From NCBI GenBank assembly GCA_964458575.1, contig CAYWMD010000048.1:1-52456 (forward strand): a DNA stretch of 52,456 nt. Reading direction: 5' to 3'. Below, piece after piece: positions 9,924 through 18,440 of this stretch. The position numbers and the translations under genes are program-made. Below the pieces are notes generated by a model. It saw only the letters and a program-made list of their open reading frames with translations. It did not search any database and was not told the origin of the DNA. The stretch is from CAYWMD01 sp964458575. GTDB lineage: Bacteria > Verrucomicrobiota > Verrucomicrobiia > Limisphaerales > JADLHS01. Within the stretch, counting starts at the first letter, position 1. Every line of letters starts with the position of its first letter.

Positions 9924-9970
9924 GGTTCGATGGAGTTTGGTGAGTCAGCGTCGTCCTGACGGTTTTGCTT

Positions 9971-10987
9971 TCATCCGACAACTGGTTCCTTGGACGCGCG
10001 CTCCAGAGTGGTTTTCACCGATGCCTCCTCCAGGTAAAGCAACAAGCCGCCAATGAGAACGTAGAACAATTCCCGTCCGCGCCGAAGTATGGCGTAGGCA
10101 ACGCCCATCGTCACCGGCAGCCCGAAAATCTGAAAGAGTAGGACCACGCCGGATTCCTGCACGCCCATGGCGGCGGGAATAAAAATTCCGAGCGCTTTGG
10201 CCACGCTGATGAAAGATTCGATGGCAATGGCTTCGGTGACCGACAACGGCAGGCCCAGCAGGTGGCAAACGACGTAAATCTCCAACGCGTCGGCCATCCA
10301 GCCCAATAGAAAAGCGCCGGTGGATTGGAAGAAGCGACGACGGTCGCGGTGGTAGAACTGATAAATCTGGTCGTCGAGTTTGCGCAAACTGGTTTCATGT
10401 TTTTCGAGCGTGGGGATGCGAATCTTGAGACGCTTCAGGACGCGGTTCAACGTGCTGAACATGCCTTCACGCTGCAAGGCGAAGAGCAGGATCACCACGG
10501 CAAACGCCGCCACCGTGATGAACAACATGCCGCGTCGGGCGCCGGAATCCGACGGCAGATTGGGCAAAGCCGCCAACGCGCCGATGCCGATAAACAGAAC
10601 CTGCGCCAGCACCTGGCAGGTTTTGGAGGCGACCACACTCGTGCCGCAGGTCAAACCCGGCACGCCGCGTTTGTGCAGCAGATACGCCTTCAAGGCCTCG
10701 CCGCCGACGTAACCGGACGGAACGACATTGTTGATGGATTCGCCGACCCAGCGCACGCGGAACAGGGTGAGATATTTCGGTCGCACCGCGGCGTAGTTGC
10801 CGAAGGCAAGCAACCATCCCCAGGTATCCAGCACGTAAACGAGGAAATAAGGCATCACCACCACCGGCGCGAGCCACCCCAAACGGCTGACCGTGGCAAA
10901 AATCTCCGCCGGCCCGGCGCGGTAAATGAACCAGCCGAACAAAGCCAGACCCAGCAGCAATAAAAACCATCTAAGCGCCGCTTTCAT
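9971..10987 (-). CDS. Flippase-like integral membrane protein (LPG_synthase_TM/UPF0104 family)
   Basis: Start at 10987 gives 338 residues beginning MKAALRWFLLLLGLALFGW; a longer frame reaches 11068 but would overlap the upstream gene by almost 100 bases. Several hydrophobic segments and the motif region WVGESINNVVPSGYVGGEALKAYLL (shown in parts: ESINNVVPSG, GGEALKAYLL) are typical of the lysylphosphatidylglycerol synthase transmembrane family, whose members are proposed lipid or lipid-linked sugar transporters. A C-terminal GVQESGVVLLF segment is also characteristic. The start overlaps the end of the CDP-alcohol phosphotransferase gene by 17 bases, indicating translational coupling. Export of the lipid or soluble product made by its two neighbours is the simplest role, by inference. 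Confidence 0.8.
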   Translation of the reverse strand: MKAALRWFLLLLGLALFGWFIYRAGPAEIFATVSRLGWLAPVVVMPYFLVYVLDTWGWLLAFGNYAAVRPKYLTLFRVRWVGESINNVVPSGYVGGEALKAYLLHKRGVPGLTCGTSVVASKTCQVLAQVLFIGIGALAALPNLPSDSGARRGMLFITVAAFAVVILLFALQREGMFSTLNRVLKRLKIRIPTLEKHETSLRKLDDQIYQFYHRDRRRFFQSTGAFLLGWMADALEIYVVCHLLGLPLSVTEAIAIESFISVAKALGIFIPAAMGVQESGVVLLFQIFGLPVTMGVAYAILRRGRELFYVLIGGLLLYLEEASVKTTLERASKEPVVG

Positions 10988-12089
10988 GGAATGGATTGCG
11001 TTCGGTCGCCGCGCGCCGGCCGGTGAGTTGAATTCCCAACGCGAGCATCCAGAACACATGCACGCCAATGGCCGCCAGCCACAAGAACCAGGCGAGTTTG
11101 CCCGCCAACGCCAGCAGGATCAACAGCACGGAGAAATCGCGGTTGGTTGTCGCATCAATCAGCCTTTGCAACCGCGTATTCCGCTGCGACTCCGGCTGCA
11201 TCAGCCCGCGCATGACGACGATGAACGAAATCACAACGCCGATGGCCGCGCTGGTCGCCAGCGCCAGCACCGGCGACGGGCTGCCCGTCCGGTAAAGCCC
11301 GATGCCGATGCACACAAAGACGCCGATGTGCACAATCTGGTCGCCGACGATGTCGAGCCATTTGCCCAGTGGCGATTCCTTGAACAGCACCCGCGCGAGG
11401 TCGCCGTCCACGCAATCCACGATGGCTGAAAGTTGCAGCACCAGCGCGGCCCACAACGCGGACCGTTGTCCACCGAGCGCGAACAGCGCGGCGGAAATCA
11501 AACCCAACACGGTGGCCGCGACGGAAACCTGGTTCGGGCTGACGTTGGTGTGGATCAGGAGTTTCGAAAGCACGCGGCCCACGGGACGATTGAAGTGTTT
11601 GTCCACGAAGCCATCGGCCGACGAGGTCAGCGATTTCCAAAGCGCCCGGGTTGCGTGGTCTGCGGTTGCAGCATCGTGGACCGGTTCGGCCACGCCCGCA
11701 GTGGCGACGATGGGAAGTTTTGCCAGTTGATCTTCCAGGTCGCTTGCCGACCACTCGCTCAGGACACCCGCCGGCAGGAGCGTGCCATCGAGTTTGACGA
11801 GCCGCCCACCGCGCTCGGCGAGGCGTTTCAAATCGCCGGCCTGCACCAGCAGCCGCGTGGACAAAACCACGGTTGGCGCTTTGAGTTCAGGTCGGCTGCG
11901 CGTTGATTGCACCGGGATATCCAGTGCGTTCGCCCGCGGCAGCGACGGCAGAAGGTCTTCGGAAGCGACGGTAATGGAAGGTGCGCCCGCCCGATGCGCC
12001 GCAACGACGAGACGGTCGAGCAGCGTCAAACCCGCCACGCGCAGGGTTGCCGTTTCTGAATCGCAAAGGATGACTGCCGGGAGACTCAT
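10971..12089 (-). CDS. CDP-alcohol phosphatidyltransferase with degenerate N-terminal nucleotidyltransferase domain
   Basis: A 372-residue protein. The C-terminal half (about 155-372) is a membrane CDP-alcohol phosphotransferase with the complete signature D228-G-x-x-A-R233-x8-G242-x3-D246-x3-D250. Before it comes SADGFVDKHFNRPVGR and TNVSPNQVS, the junction seen in bacterial fusions of inositol-phosphate cytidylyltransferase with di-myo-inositol-phosphate-phosphate synthase. Residues 1-150 have the alternating strand pattern of a nucleotidyltransferase (PAVILCD..., APTVVLSTRLLV) but lack the glycine loop and the R-x-P-K motif, so this domain is probably inactive. The expected reaction moves a phospho-alcohol group from a CDP-alcohol to a second alcohol or lipid at the membrane. 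First gene of the three-gene set. Confidence 0.82.
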   Translation of the reverse strand: MSLPAVILCDSETATLRVAGLTLLDRLVVAAHRAGAPSITVASEDLLPSLPRANALDIPVQSTRSRPELKAPTVVLSTRLLVQAGDLKRLAERGGRLVKLDGTLLPAGVLSEWSASDLEDQLAKLPIVATAGVAEPVHDAATADHATRALWKSLTSSADGFVDKHFNRPVGRVLSKLLIHTNVSPNQVSVAATVLGLISAALFALGGQRSALWAALVLQLSAIVDCVDGDLARVLFKESPLGKWLDIVGDQIVHIGVFVCIGIGLYRTGSPSPVLALATSAAIGVVISFIVVMRGLMQPESQRNTRLQRLIDATTNRDFSVLLILLALAGKLAWFLWLAAIGVHVFWMLALGIQLTGRRAATERNPFHESGA

Positions 12090-12399
12090 CCGACTGGCCG
12101 ACAGAATACAAAACAGCGCACTCCGCGTCGCCTATTTCTTTTGGGCTGCCTGAGGAGTTTGCTGTGAGACATTGTTGAGCCCGGCAGCCGGCGTTTCTGT
12201 TTCGCTGGTTTGAAACCGGCGCGCCAAGCCGGCACCGCTCCAAGGCGACGGGATGCTCCCGCAAGCCGGTCTGCCAACCCGGCAGTGGATCAGGACGCCA
12301 ACGATATCACGCGCTGAAGTTCACACGGTTTGAGAGCGTGATCCAAATGCAGGCTTGCGGCTTTGCCGGCTCGCCTTTATAGACCGTGGTGGAATCATT
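12090..12399. other. Divergent spacer with GC-rich palindromic fragments
   Basis: This 310-base region lies between the leftward CDP-alcohol gene and the rightward gene at 12400. Between about 12180 and 12300 it contains several CCGGC/GCCGG-rich pieces such as GAAACCGGCGCGCC and AAGCCGGCACC that can pair with each other and look like remnants of a dispersed repeat. No RNA gene or convincing open frame was found. Confidence 0.35.
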
Positions 12400-13887
12400 G
12401 TGAAAACCACCGTTGCCAGAAACGTCATCCCCTGCGCGGCCCTGCTGTTCGTTTGCGGGTGGAGCGCCCCCGCAAACGCGGCGGACGAAAGTAAGGACAA
12501 ATCCTCTCTCTACGCGCCGTCATCGCCACGGATGGAGCGCGCAAATCCAATCAGGTTGAAACCGGGACCCCATTTGTTGCTGGACGACTTTCTCATCGCG
12601 AGCAGTTCCAATGTTACGCGCAGGGTGAATGTCCCCGCACGCTCCCCCGCGATCCCGAACCCCGTTGTGACGGGCAAGGAGGACGGCTGTTTCCAGCCTT
12701 ACTTGAGCGTCATCCGGGACACGGAGACACGTCGCTTCCGGCTTTGGTATGGCATCTATGGCGAGGATCGCAATCCCGCCCGCTCGCACATCGGTTACCT
12801 GGAATCCGCCGATGGCATTCGCTGGATTCGCCCGCATCGCGTCCTGGCCGACCCTTCGCCGATTCAATTTGGATCCAGCGCACTCGATGAAGGCCCGGCC
12901 TTTCCAAGACCGGCGGAACGATTCAAATATGCCTGGTGGTTCGACGGTGGATTCAGAATCGCCACCTCGCCCGATGGCTTTGCGTGGACGCCGATTTCAA
13001 CCAACGTCCTGATTCCGCACAACCACGACATCACCGGACTTCATTGGGATCCAGCGCGGCAGCGCTACGTGGCGACCGTTTCGTTTTACATCACCGGTCC
13101 GAAGTGGTCGGGTCAGCGGCGTGTGACCAAGCATAGCGCCAGCACCGACCTTATGCACTGGAGCGAGCCGTGGATTGTCGTCGCGCCGGATGACCGGCTG
13201 GATCAGGGCCAGACGCAGTTTTATGCCATGGACGGCTACCTGACCCGCGGGGATCTGGTCATCGGCATGGTGAAAGTGCTGCGCGATGATTTAAAGGCCG
13301 ATCAACCGCCCGACCCGCCCGACGCCTATGGCATCGGCTACACGACGCTGGCGTGGACGCGTGACGGCGAACACTGGACGCGCGATCGGGAGACGTTCTT
13401 CGACCGGCATCCGCGCAAAGGTGAATGGGATCACGCGCATGCCTGGATTGACGAACAACTCCCGGTCGGCGACGAAGTTTATCTCTACTACGGCGGTTAT
13501 AAATGCGGCCACAAGGTCAATCGTTTCGAGGAACGCCAGATCGGTCTGGTGAAAATGCAGCGCGACCGTTACGTGTCACGGCAAGCCGGACCTGAAGGCG
13601 GAAGTTTCAGAACGCCGCTGGTCATTCTCGGCAGCGAAAGCATGACTTTGAACGTGGACGCGCCAAACGGTTCGGTGGCGGTGCAGATCCTCGACGAGCG
13701 CGGCAAACCGCTCCGCGGATTCAGCCGAAAAGATTGCGCGGCGATCACCGGGGATGCGCTCGCGGCGCCGGTTCGATGGAAAAAGCCATTGAGTGCGCTA
13801 AATGGAAAACCCGTGCGCCTCGAATTCTATTTGAAGAACGCCAGGCTGTTTGCGTTTGATCTAACCCACCGTCCGGCTGCGTTTTGA
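12400..13887 (+). CDS. Secreted five-bladed-propeller protein resembling GH43/GH32 glycosidases
   Basis: A GTG at 12400, preceded six bases upstream by GGTGGA, gives a signal peptide VKTTVARNVIPCAALLFVCGWSA (split: VKTTVARNVIP, CAALLFVCGW) ending ANAA; an upstream ATG frame lacks this. The mature 495-residue-class protein starts with a PHLLLDDFLI segment, common in planctomycete and verrucomicrobial exported proteins. It then has propeller-like blades with RLWYG, IGYLESADGIRW, RIATSPDGFAW and TTLAWTRDGEHW, the aromatic Asp-box-like turns typical of five-bladed glycosidase folds. The C-terminal about 90 residues form a beta-sandwich. Catalytic acids cannot be assigned with confidence, so substrate and even enzymatic activity are open. 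The serine hydrolase gene follows after 86 bases. Confidence 0.65.
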   Translation: MKTTVARNVIPCAALLFVCGWSAPANAADESKDKSSLYAPSSPRMERANPIRLKPGPHLLLDDFLIASSSNVTRRVNVPARSPAIPNPVVTGKEDGCFQPYLSVIRDTETRRFRLWYGIYGEDRNPARSHIGYLESADGIRWIRPHRVLADPSPIQFGSSALDEGPAFPRPAERFKYAWWFDGGFRIATSPDGFAWTPISTNVLIPHNHDITGLHWDPARQRYVATVSFYITGPKWSGQRRVTKHSASTDLMHWSEPWIVVAPDDRLDQGQTQFYAMDGYLTRGDLVIGMVKVLRDDLKADQPPDPPDAYGIGYTTLAWTRDGEHWTRDRETFFDRHPRKGEWDHAHAWIDEQLPVGDEVYLYYGGYKCGHKVNRFEERQIGLVKMQRDRYVSRQAGPEGGSFRTPLVILGSESMTLNVDAPNGSVAVQILDERGKPLRGFSRKDCAAITGDALAAPVRWKKPLSALNGKPVRLEFYLKNARLFAFDLTHRPAAF

Positions 13888-13973
13888 TCGCCCGCCGGGA
13901 TGATCGAGCGGGTGCGACGGGTCGGCTTGGCATCGGGCCGCTCTTCAGCCAGAATGCCGGGCGCATCGAACCG

Positions 13974-15053
13974 ATGACCAAAGTCACGCCAACCGTGCTT
14001 GCTCTGATGACAGCCCTTGCAGTTTCCGGCGCCACCGAACTCACCCCCGGCCAGATCGCGCGCATTGACGCGTTGTTCGCAGTATTCAGCGCGCCGGACG
14101 CGCCCGGCGCCAGCGTGCTGGTGATTCACCGCGGCCAGCCGGTGTTTGCCAGGGGTTATGGGCTGGCGGACCTGGAAACGCGCACCCCGTGTGCGACCAA
14201 TACCAACTTCCGCCTTGCCTCGGTCACGAAGCAATTCACAGCGATGGCAGTGTTGATGCTGGCGGAGCGCCAGAAGCTGTCCCTCACCGAGTCGCTGACG
14301 GATTTCTTTCCGGAGTTTCCCGCTTACGGCGCCCAGATCACCGTCCGGCATCTGCTCACGCATACGTCGGGTCTGGTGGATTACGAGGACGAAATTCCCC
14401 AAGGCACAACAATCCCGGTGCTGGACCAGGACGTGTTGCGGATTCTGATGCGGCAAGCCAAGACCTACTTTCCGCCCGGCACGCAGTATCGTTACAGCAA
14501 CTCGGGCTACGCGCTGCTGGCCTTGATCGTTGAACAGCGCAGCGGACAGACCTTTGCGCACTTCCTGAAGCACAACATTTTCGCACCGCTGAAGATGACG
14601 AATACGCTGGCCTACGAAGCGGGTTTGAGCATGGTGCCGAATCGCGCCTATGGCCACTCGGTTGTGAACGGCGGCTTCCAGCGCACCGACCAAAGCCTGA
14701 CCAGTTCCGTGTTGGGCGACGGCGGGATTTATTCCTCCGTCACCGACCTGTTCAAATGGGACCAGGCGCTTTACACGACGAAATTGGTGAGCCGGAAATC
14801 GCTTCAGCAGGCCTTCACGCCGGCGACGGGCACGGACAAGCCCGGCAAAAGCTACGGTTTCGGCTGGCGCATCGGCGAATATCGCGGGTTAAAGGAGATT
14901 GCGCACAGCGGTGAAACGAGTGGCTTCCGCACCCGTATAGTGCGGTTTCCCGAAAGGGAATTCACCGTCATCATTCTCGCCAACCGCAGCGACGTCGTTC
15001 TGGACGAATTGCCGCTGCGGGTGGTTGACCTGGTTTTGTTCGACGAGCGCTGA
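13974..15053 (+). CDS. Exported serine hydrolase, beta-lactamase/PBP class C fold
   Basis: The ATG at 13974 gives 359 residues with a short signal peptide (MTKVTPTVLALMTALAVSGA); the same frame extends upstream to 13884 only with a TTG. All three class C motifs are present: S83-V-T-K86 with the nucleophile serine, Y174-S-N176, and H311-S-G313 in place of the KTG box. The HSG variant is usual for esterase or D-aminopeptidase-like members of this family rather than true AmpC enzymes. The protein is expected in the periplasm, acting on an ester, amide or D-peptide bond. It runs convergently into the dehydrogenase gene at 15071 with 17 bases between stops. Confidence 0.85.
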   Translation: MTKVTPTVLALMTALAVSGATELTPGQIARIDALFAVFSAPDAPGASVLVIHRGQPVFARGYGLADLETRTPCATNTNFRLASVTKQFTAMAVLMLAERQKLSLTESLTDFFPEFPAYGAQITVRHLLTHTSGLVDYEDEIPQGTTIPVLDQDVLRILMRQAKTYFPPGTQYRYSNSGYALLALIVEQRSGQTFAHFLKHNIFAPLKMTNTLAYEAGLSMVPNRAYGHSVVNGGFQRTDQSLTSSVLGDGGIYSSVTDLFKWDQALYTTKLVSRKSLQQAFTPATGTDKPGKSYGFGWRIGEYRGLKEIAHSGETSGFRTRIVRFPEREFTVIILANRSDVVLDELPLRVVDLVLFDER

Positions 15054-15070
15054 AGGCGCCGGACGCCTGG

Positions 15071-16372
15071 CTAGGCCTTCGGCAGCTTCCACGGCGCGCG
15101 ATAGGGACGGCTCATCATTTGAGCGGCTTCCTTGTCGCCCATGATCTCCTGCCGGTGCGGATCCCATTTGATCTTGCGGCCAGTGCGGATGGCGATATTG
15201 CCCAAATGACACACGGTGGCGGAACGATGGCCGGTGTTCACGTCGCAGATCGGCGGCTTGCGGCTCTTGATACAGTCGAGCCAGTTTTGATATTGGTTCG
15301 TGCTCTTGTAGAGGTGGATGTCACTCTCCTTGATCGGTTCGGAGAGGATGTCCTCCGGGTCGGGGTCCAGCGCGCCACGTCCGACAAACAACGATCCCTT
15401 CTCGCCCTCAAACAGGCATCCGGCGCGGTAGTCATCACCCTGGCCGCACAGGACGGTAGTGCCGTTGGCGTATTGAAACGTGGCCTCGAATTGTTCGGGC
15501 ACTTCATACCAATGCTCCGGTTGATAACGGGCCGTGGCGGAGATCAAGATCGGCCCGCTGTCGTCCATGCCCAACGCCCATTGCGCGATGTCGAGATGGT
15601 GCGCGCCGAAATTCGTCATCTGGCCGCCGGAATAGTCCCAAAAGAAACGGAACAGGTAGTGAACGCGTTTTTCGTTGTAGGGCCGCCACGGGGCCGGGCC
15701 CAGCCAGAAATCGTAATCCAATTCCGGCGGCGGTTCGGAATCCGGCATCGGCGGGCCATCGAAATTCACCTTCGGAATGCCGACCTTGACGGTTTTGATT
15801 TTGCCCAGACGACCGTTGCGAACGTACTCGCAACCCTTGTGAAACTTGGGATCGGAACGCTGCTGGCTGCCGGTTTGCAGAACGCGCTTCGTGCGCTCCA
15901 CGACCTTCACCAGCGTCTTACCCTCGTCAATCGTGAGCGTGAGCGGCTTCTCACAATACACGTCCTTGCCGGCCTCGCACGCGTCCGCCGCCGCCAGCAC
16001 GTGCCAGTGGTCCGGCGTTGTGATGCAAACCGCGTCAATCGTTTTGTCTTCCAGCAGCCTTCGATAATCGCTGTAGGTGGCACACGACCGACCCGACAAC
16101 TCGTCGGCCTTGGCCTTGCCGGCGGCGAGATGCTTTTTGTCCACGTCACAGACCGCCACGATGTTCCGGGACAGCCCCACCATGTTTTGCAGCGCGCGCT
16201 TGCCCGTGGCGATGAAACCCACGCGGATGAATTCGGACGGGTTCTGGCCCGACGCTGCCTTGGTGTGATTGAGAAAAATGCTGGGCATCGCCAGGCCTGC
16301 GCTGACGCCGAACGCGAGGTTGCGCGAAGCGCGGAGAAACTCCCGACGAGACACGGTGTGTGATTTTGTCAT
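15071..16372 (-). CDS. Tat-exported Gfo/Idh/MocA family dehydrogenase
   Basis: The start at 16372 (433 residues) places the Tat motif S8-R-R-E-F-L-R near the N-terminus, followed by a hydrophobic stretch (FGVSAGLAMPSIF); the longer frame to 16441 would bury it. The Rossmann domain begins at IRVGFIATGKRA with a relaxed glycine motif, followed by CDVD at the end of strand 2 and the family signature E141-K-P143. The C-terminal half is the beta-sheet substrate domain with WLGPAPWRPYN and GAHHLDIAQWALG. Members oxidise sugar or inositol hydroxyls with tightly bound NAD(P); Tat export fits folding with cofactor before export. It lies 65 bases downstream of the TIM-barrel gene in the same orientation, suggesting a joint pathway. 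Confidence 0.87.
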   Translation of the reverse strand: MTKSHTVSRREFLRASRNLAFGVSAGLAMPSIFLNHTKAASGQNPSEFIRVGFIATGKRALQNMVGLSRNIVAVCDVDKKHLAAGKAKADELSGRSCATYSDYRRLLEDKTIDAVCITTPDHWHVLAAADACEAGKDVYCEKPLTLTIDEGKTLVKVVERTKRVLQTGSQQRSDPKFHKGCEYVRNGRLGKIKTVKVGIPKVNFDGPPMPDSEPPPELDYDFWLGPAPWRPYNEKRVHYLFRFFWDYSGGQMTNFGAHHLDIAQWALGMDDSGPILISATARYQPEHWYEVPEQFEATFQYANGTTVLCGQGDDYRAGCLFEGEKGSLFVGRGALDPDPEDILSEPIKESDIHLYKSTNQYQNWLDCIKSRKPPICDVNTGHRSATVCHLGNIAIRTGRKIKWDPHRQEIMGDKEAAQMMSRPYRAPWKLPKA

Positions 16373-16437
16373 GTTGACGTTATCTGAATTCCGCGCCGGA
16401 AAGTCAATGCCGGAGCGCCGGAGACATCGCCACCCGA

Positions 16438-17265
16438 TCACCGGAGCAACCGCTTGAGGTGTTTGATCGAACGCTCAGCCTGTTCGACGGTGCCACACTC
16501 CACGGAAAACACGAGGTCGCGTCTGGCCCGGCGGCAGATCTTGATGACGCGCGCCCAGTCAATCACGCCATCGCCGCAGGCGCAGCCAACCGGGGTGCCG
16601 GTGACCTTGCCGCGTTCGGCGTGCGAGTGTTGGATGGAGATGTCCTTGGCGTGCAAGTGCACCAGGCGTCCCACCACGCGCTCCAGCCACCGGTACGGGT
16701 CCTGACCGCTGAGATATGCGTTGCCGGTGTCAAAGTTGATGCCGATGGCCGGACTCTTCACGAGTTTGTAAATCCGGTCCAGCCCCGCGGGCGTCTTGCT
16801 GTATTGCTGATGACATTCCAACCCGATGAGAATCTGGCGCGGTTCGGCAACCTTCGCCGCTTCCATCAGCGTGTAACGCATCAGCGCAAAATCCTCGGCC
16901 GGTGTCGTCCACGGTTGCTTGGGCCCTTCGTCCGTGTTGACAACCGGCGCTCCACATTCGGCGGCAAAGCGGATGGCCTGTTTCAGGTACTCCACGCCGA
17001 TTTCCGGCTTGGTGATGGGCGTGTGGGTGGACAGACCGGAGAGTTTCACCCGATGCCGGGCGCACGCGCGCTGGATGCGCAACGGGTCGTCGAGCATCGA
17101 GACGCTGTGGAAATAGCCGGCCTCGCTCAACAGCTCCCGGCCCCAATGAACCATGGGTTCGACGTACGCGTAGCCAAGTTCCGCCGCCCGGGCGACGCCC
17201 CACTCGAAGGTTTTGTCCTGATGCCGAACGAACTCCAGGTTGATGCCGATGTGAATTTTGCCCAT
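16438..17265 (-). CDS. Sugar isomerase/epimerase-like TIM-barrel protein
   Basis: A 275-residue protein of the xylose-isomerase-like TIM-barrel/AP endonuclease 2 family. It begins GKIHIGINLEF, and metal-binding candidates lie in IGLECHQQYS, INFDTGNAYL, VHLHAKDI and VFSVECGT, the usual Glu-Asp-His-Glu set around the barrel mouth. There is no signal peptide, so it should be cytoplasmic. Family members act as sugar or inositol epimerases, dehydratases or, in 3-keto-glycoside pathways, as lyases. The gene sits between the DUF6807 gene and the Tat dehydrogenase on the minus strand, spaced 48 and 65 bases, which suggests co-transcription. Its exact reaction is not determined. Confidence 0.8.
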   Translation of the reverse strand: MGKIHIGINLEFVRHQDKTFEWGVARAAELGYAYVEPMVHWGRELLSEAGYFHSVSMLDDPLRIQRACARHRVKLSGLSTHTPITKPEIGVEYLKQAIRFAAECGAPVVNTDEGPKQPWTTPAEDFALMRYTLMEAAKVAEPRQILIGLECHQQYSKTPAGLDRIYKLVKSPAIGINFDTGNAYLSGQDPYRWLERVVGRLVHLHAKDISIQHSHAERGKVTGTPVGCACGDGVIDWARVIKICRRARRDLVFSVECGTVEQAERSIKHLKRLLR

Positions 17266-17313
17266 AAGATTGCGGGTTGCGTTTCGATTGTTAAACCAAC
17301 GCGGTCGTTGTTT

Positions 17314-18261
17314 TCATCGTCCAGTCTTCGCCCATGTCCCGTAACGCTGCTTGAGGAATCCCGCCGGCTTCGGCTGGTTGTAAACCGTGAGCAGATAGGT
17401 CAGGCGAAACTTGTCCCCGGCCGCGTATTCGAGCGGCTTCTGGTTCAGGCCCTGGGTTGCGGCAAGATAGGCAAAAGGATCGCGCAGCGTAAAAAACACG
17501 GCATCACCTCCGGGGTTGGACGGCTGGCCAAACAGCGCGACCGTAATTTCACCCTGCGCGGTCTTGCCCGTGACCGCCGTCCATTCGGCCCGGATGTTGT
17601 CGCGGGTATTGGCGCCGATGTAGGGCGCATTCTCCGGGTTTTGAAAAACAGCCACGTGATCAAATGATTGTGGCAGACGCAGGCCGAGCCCGTTGTAATC
17701 CGTCCCTTGCAGGTTGAACTTCCCGGCCGGCCCCGCCTGAAACTGCGCATCCCATGCCAACGCGACCTCGCCGGTCTTTTCATCAACGGTCAGCGTCAGC
17801 GTCCGCTGTTCGATGAGCAATGCGGCCGGCGCGGAATCCGCCGCATCCCGGTTGGTCGGTGCGAGCCAGTGGATCAGTTGCGTAAAATGCGCGGACGGCA
17901 AGCCGCCCGGACCTTTGCCGGAATCTTTCGCGAGCAGCTTCACTGCTTTTTCCACGCCGGGCGCATCGCGTTCTTCCCAGAAATTGATGCCGTTGACCCG
18001 GATGGCGTACATCAGCCCGTGATGGTGCAGATGGTCGGCGGGCGCATCGCGCAGCACGTTCTCACCATTCAAAGTGTAAAGCTCGCGGACATACGGCTTG
18101 AACTGGTTCGTCGCAAAGACATAAACGAGCAGGGGCTTGCCTTTGAAGCCAATGTCAATCCTTCCCTGGCCTTCGTTGACTGCCAGACGCAAATCGCCTC
18201 CCGCCGCAACAGCGAGCCGCGCCATCGCCGCCAAACCCAAAATGAACCATCGCGTTTTCAT
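17314..18261 (-). CDS. Exported DUF6807 (PmoA-like) protein
   Basis: Start at 18261 gives 315 residues with a signal peptide (MKTRWFILGLAAMARLAVAA). The DUF6807 signature is present as D76-H-L-H-H-H81-G, followed by GINFWEE and a long beta-rich region with DYNGLGLRLP. The Pfam family was once called PmoA after methane monooxygenase, but it is frequent next to sugar dehydrogenases in Verrucomicrobiota and Planctomycetota, and its biochemical role is not known to me. The conserved His/Asp cluster suggests a metal or catalytic site. It heads the minus-strand set with the TIM barrel and Tat dehydrogenase. A second, longer family member is at 47377. Confidence 0.8.
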   Translation of the reverse strand: MKTRWFILGLAAMARLAVAAGGDLRLAVNEGQGRIDIGFKGKPLLVYVFATNQFKPYVRELYTLNGENVLRDAPADHLHHHGLMYAIRVNGINFWEERDAPGVEKAVKLLAKDSGKGPGGLPSAHFTQLIHWLAPTNRDAADSAPAALLIEQRTLTLTVDEKTGEVALAWDAQFQAGPAGKFNLQGTDYNGLGLRLPQSFDHVAVFQNPENAPYIGANTRDNIRAEWTAVTGKTAQGEITVALFGQPSNPGGDAVFFTLRDPFAYLAATQGLNQKPLEYAAGDKFRLTYLLTVYNQPKPAGFLKQRYGTWAKTGR

Positions 18262-18440
18262 CCCGCGGCAGTTTCGACCAAGTCGCTGGCGCGAAACAAA
18301 CAAATTCTTGTCGCAACCGATCTGAGGCGGCTTTGACTGCTCCGGGTGGCCAGAATTCAGAATGGGCCTCCGCACGTCGGCGGCTACGGGGCGAAGAGAA
18401 TATTTCCTTTTGGTTGCAGATTTGGTTTGATGCGCCGCGC

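Noticed and set aside
13974..15053. Antibiotic-resistance class C beta-lactamase
   Set aside because: The third motif is HSG instead of KTG, usual for esterase or peptidase-like members, and no ampR-type regulator is present.
15119..16363. 414-codon plus-strand frame opposite the Tat dehydrogenase
   Set aside because: It is antisense to a gene with full family motifs, and its composition is that of a shadow frame.
17314..18261. Particulate methane monooxygenase subunit PmoA
   Set aside because: The old family name is misleading. The protein is an exported soluble beta-rich protein without the membrane segments of true PmoA.
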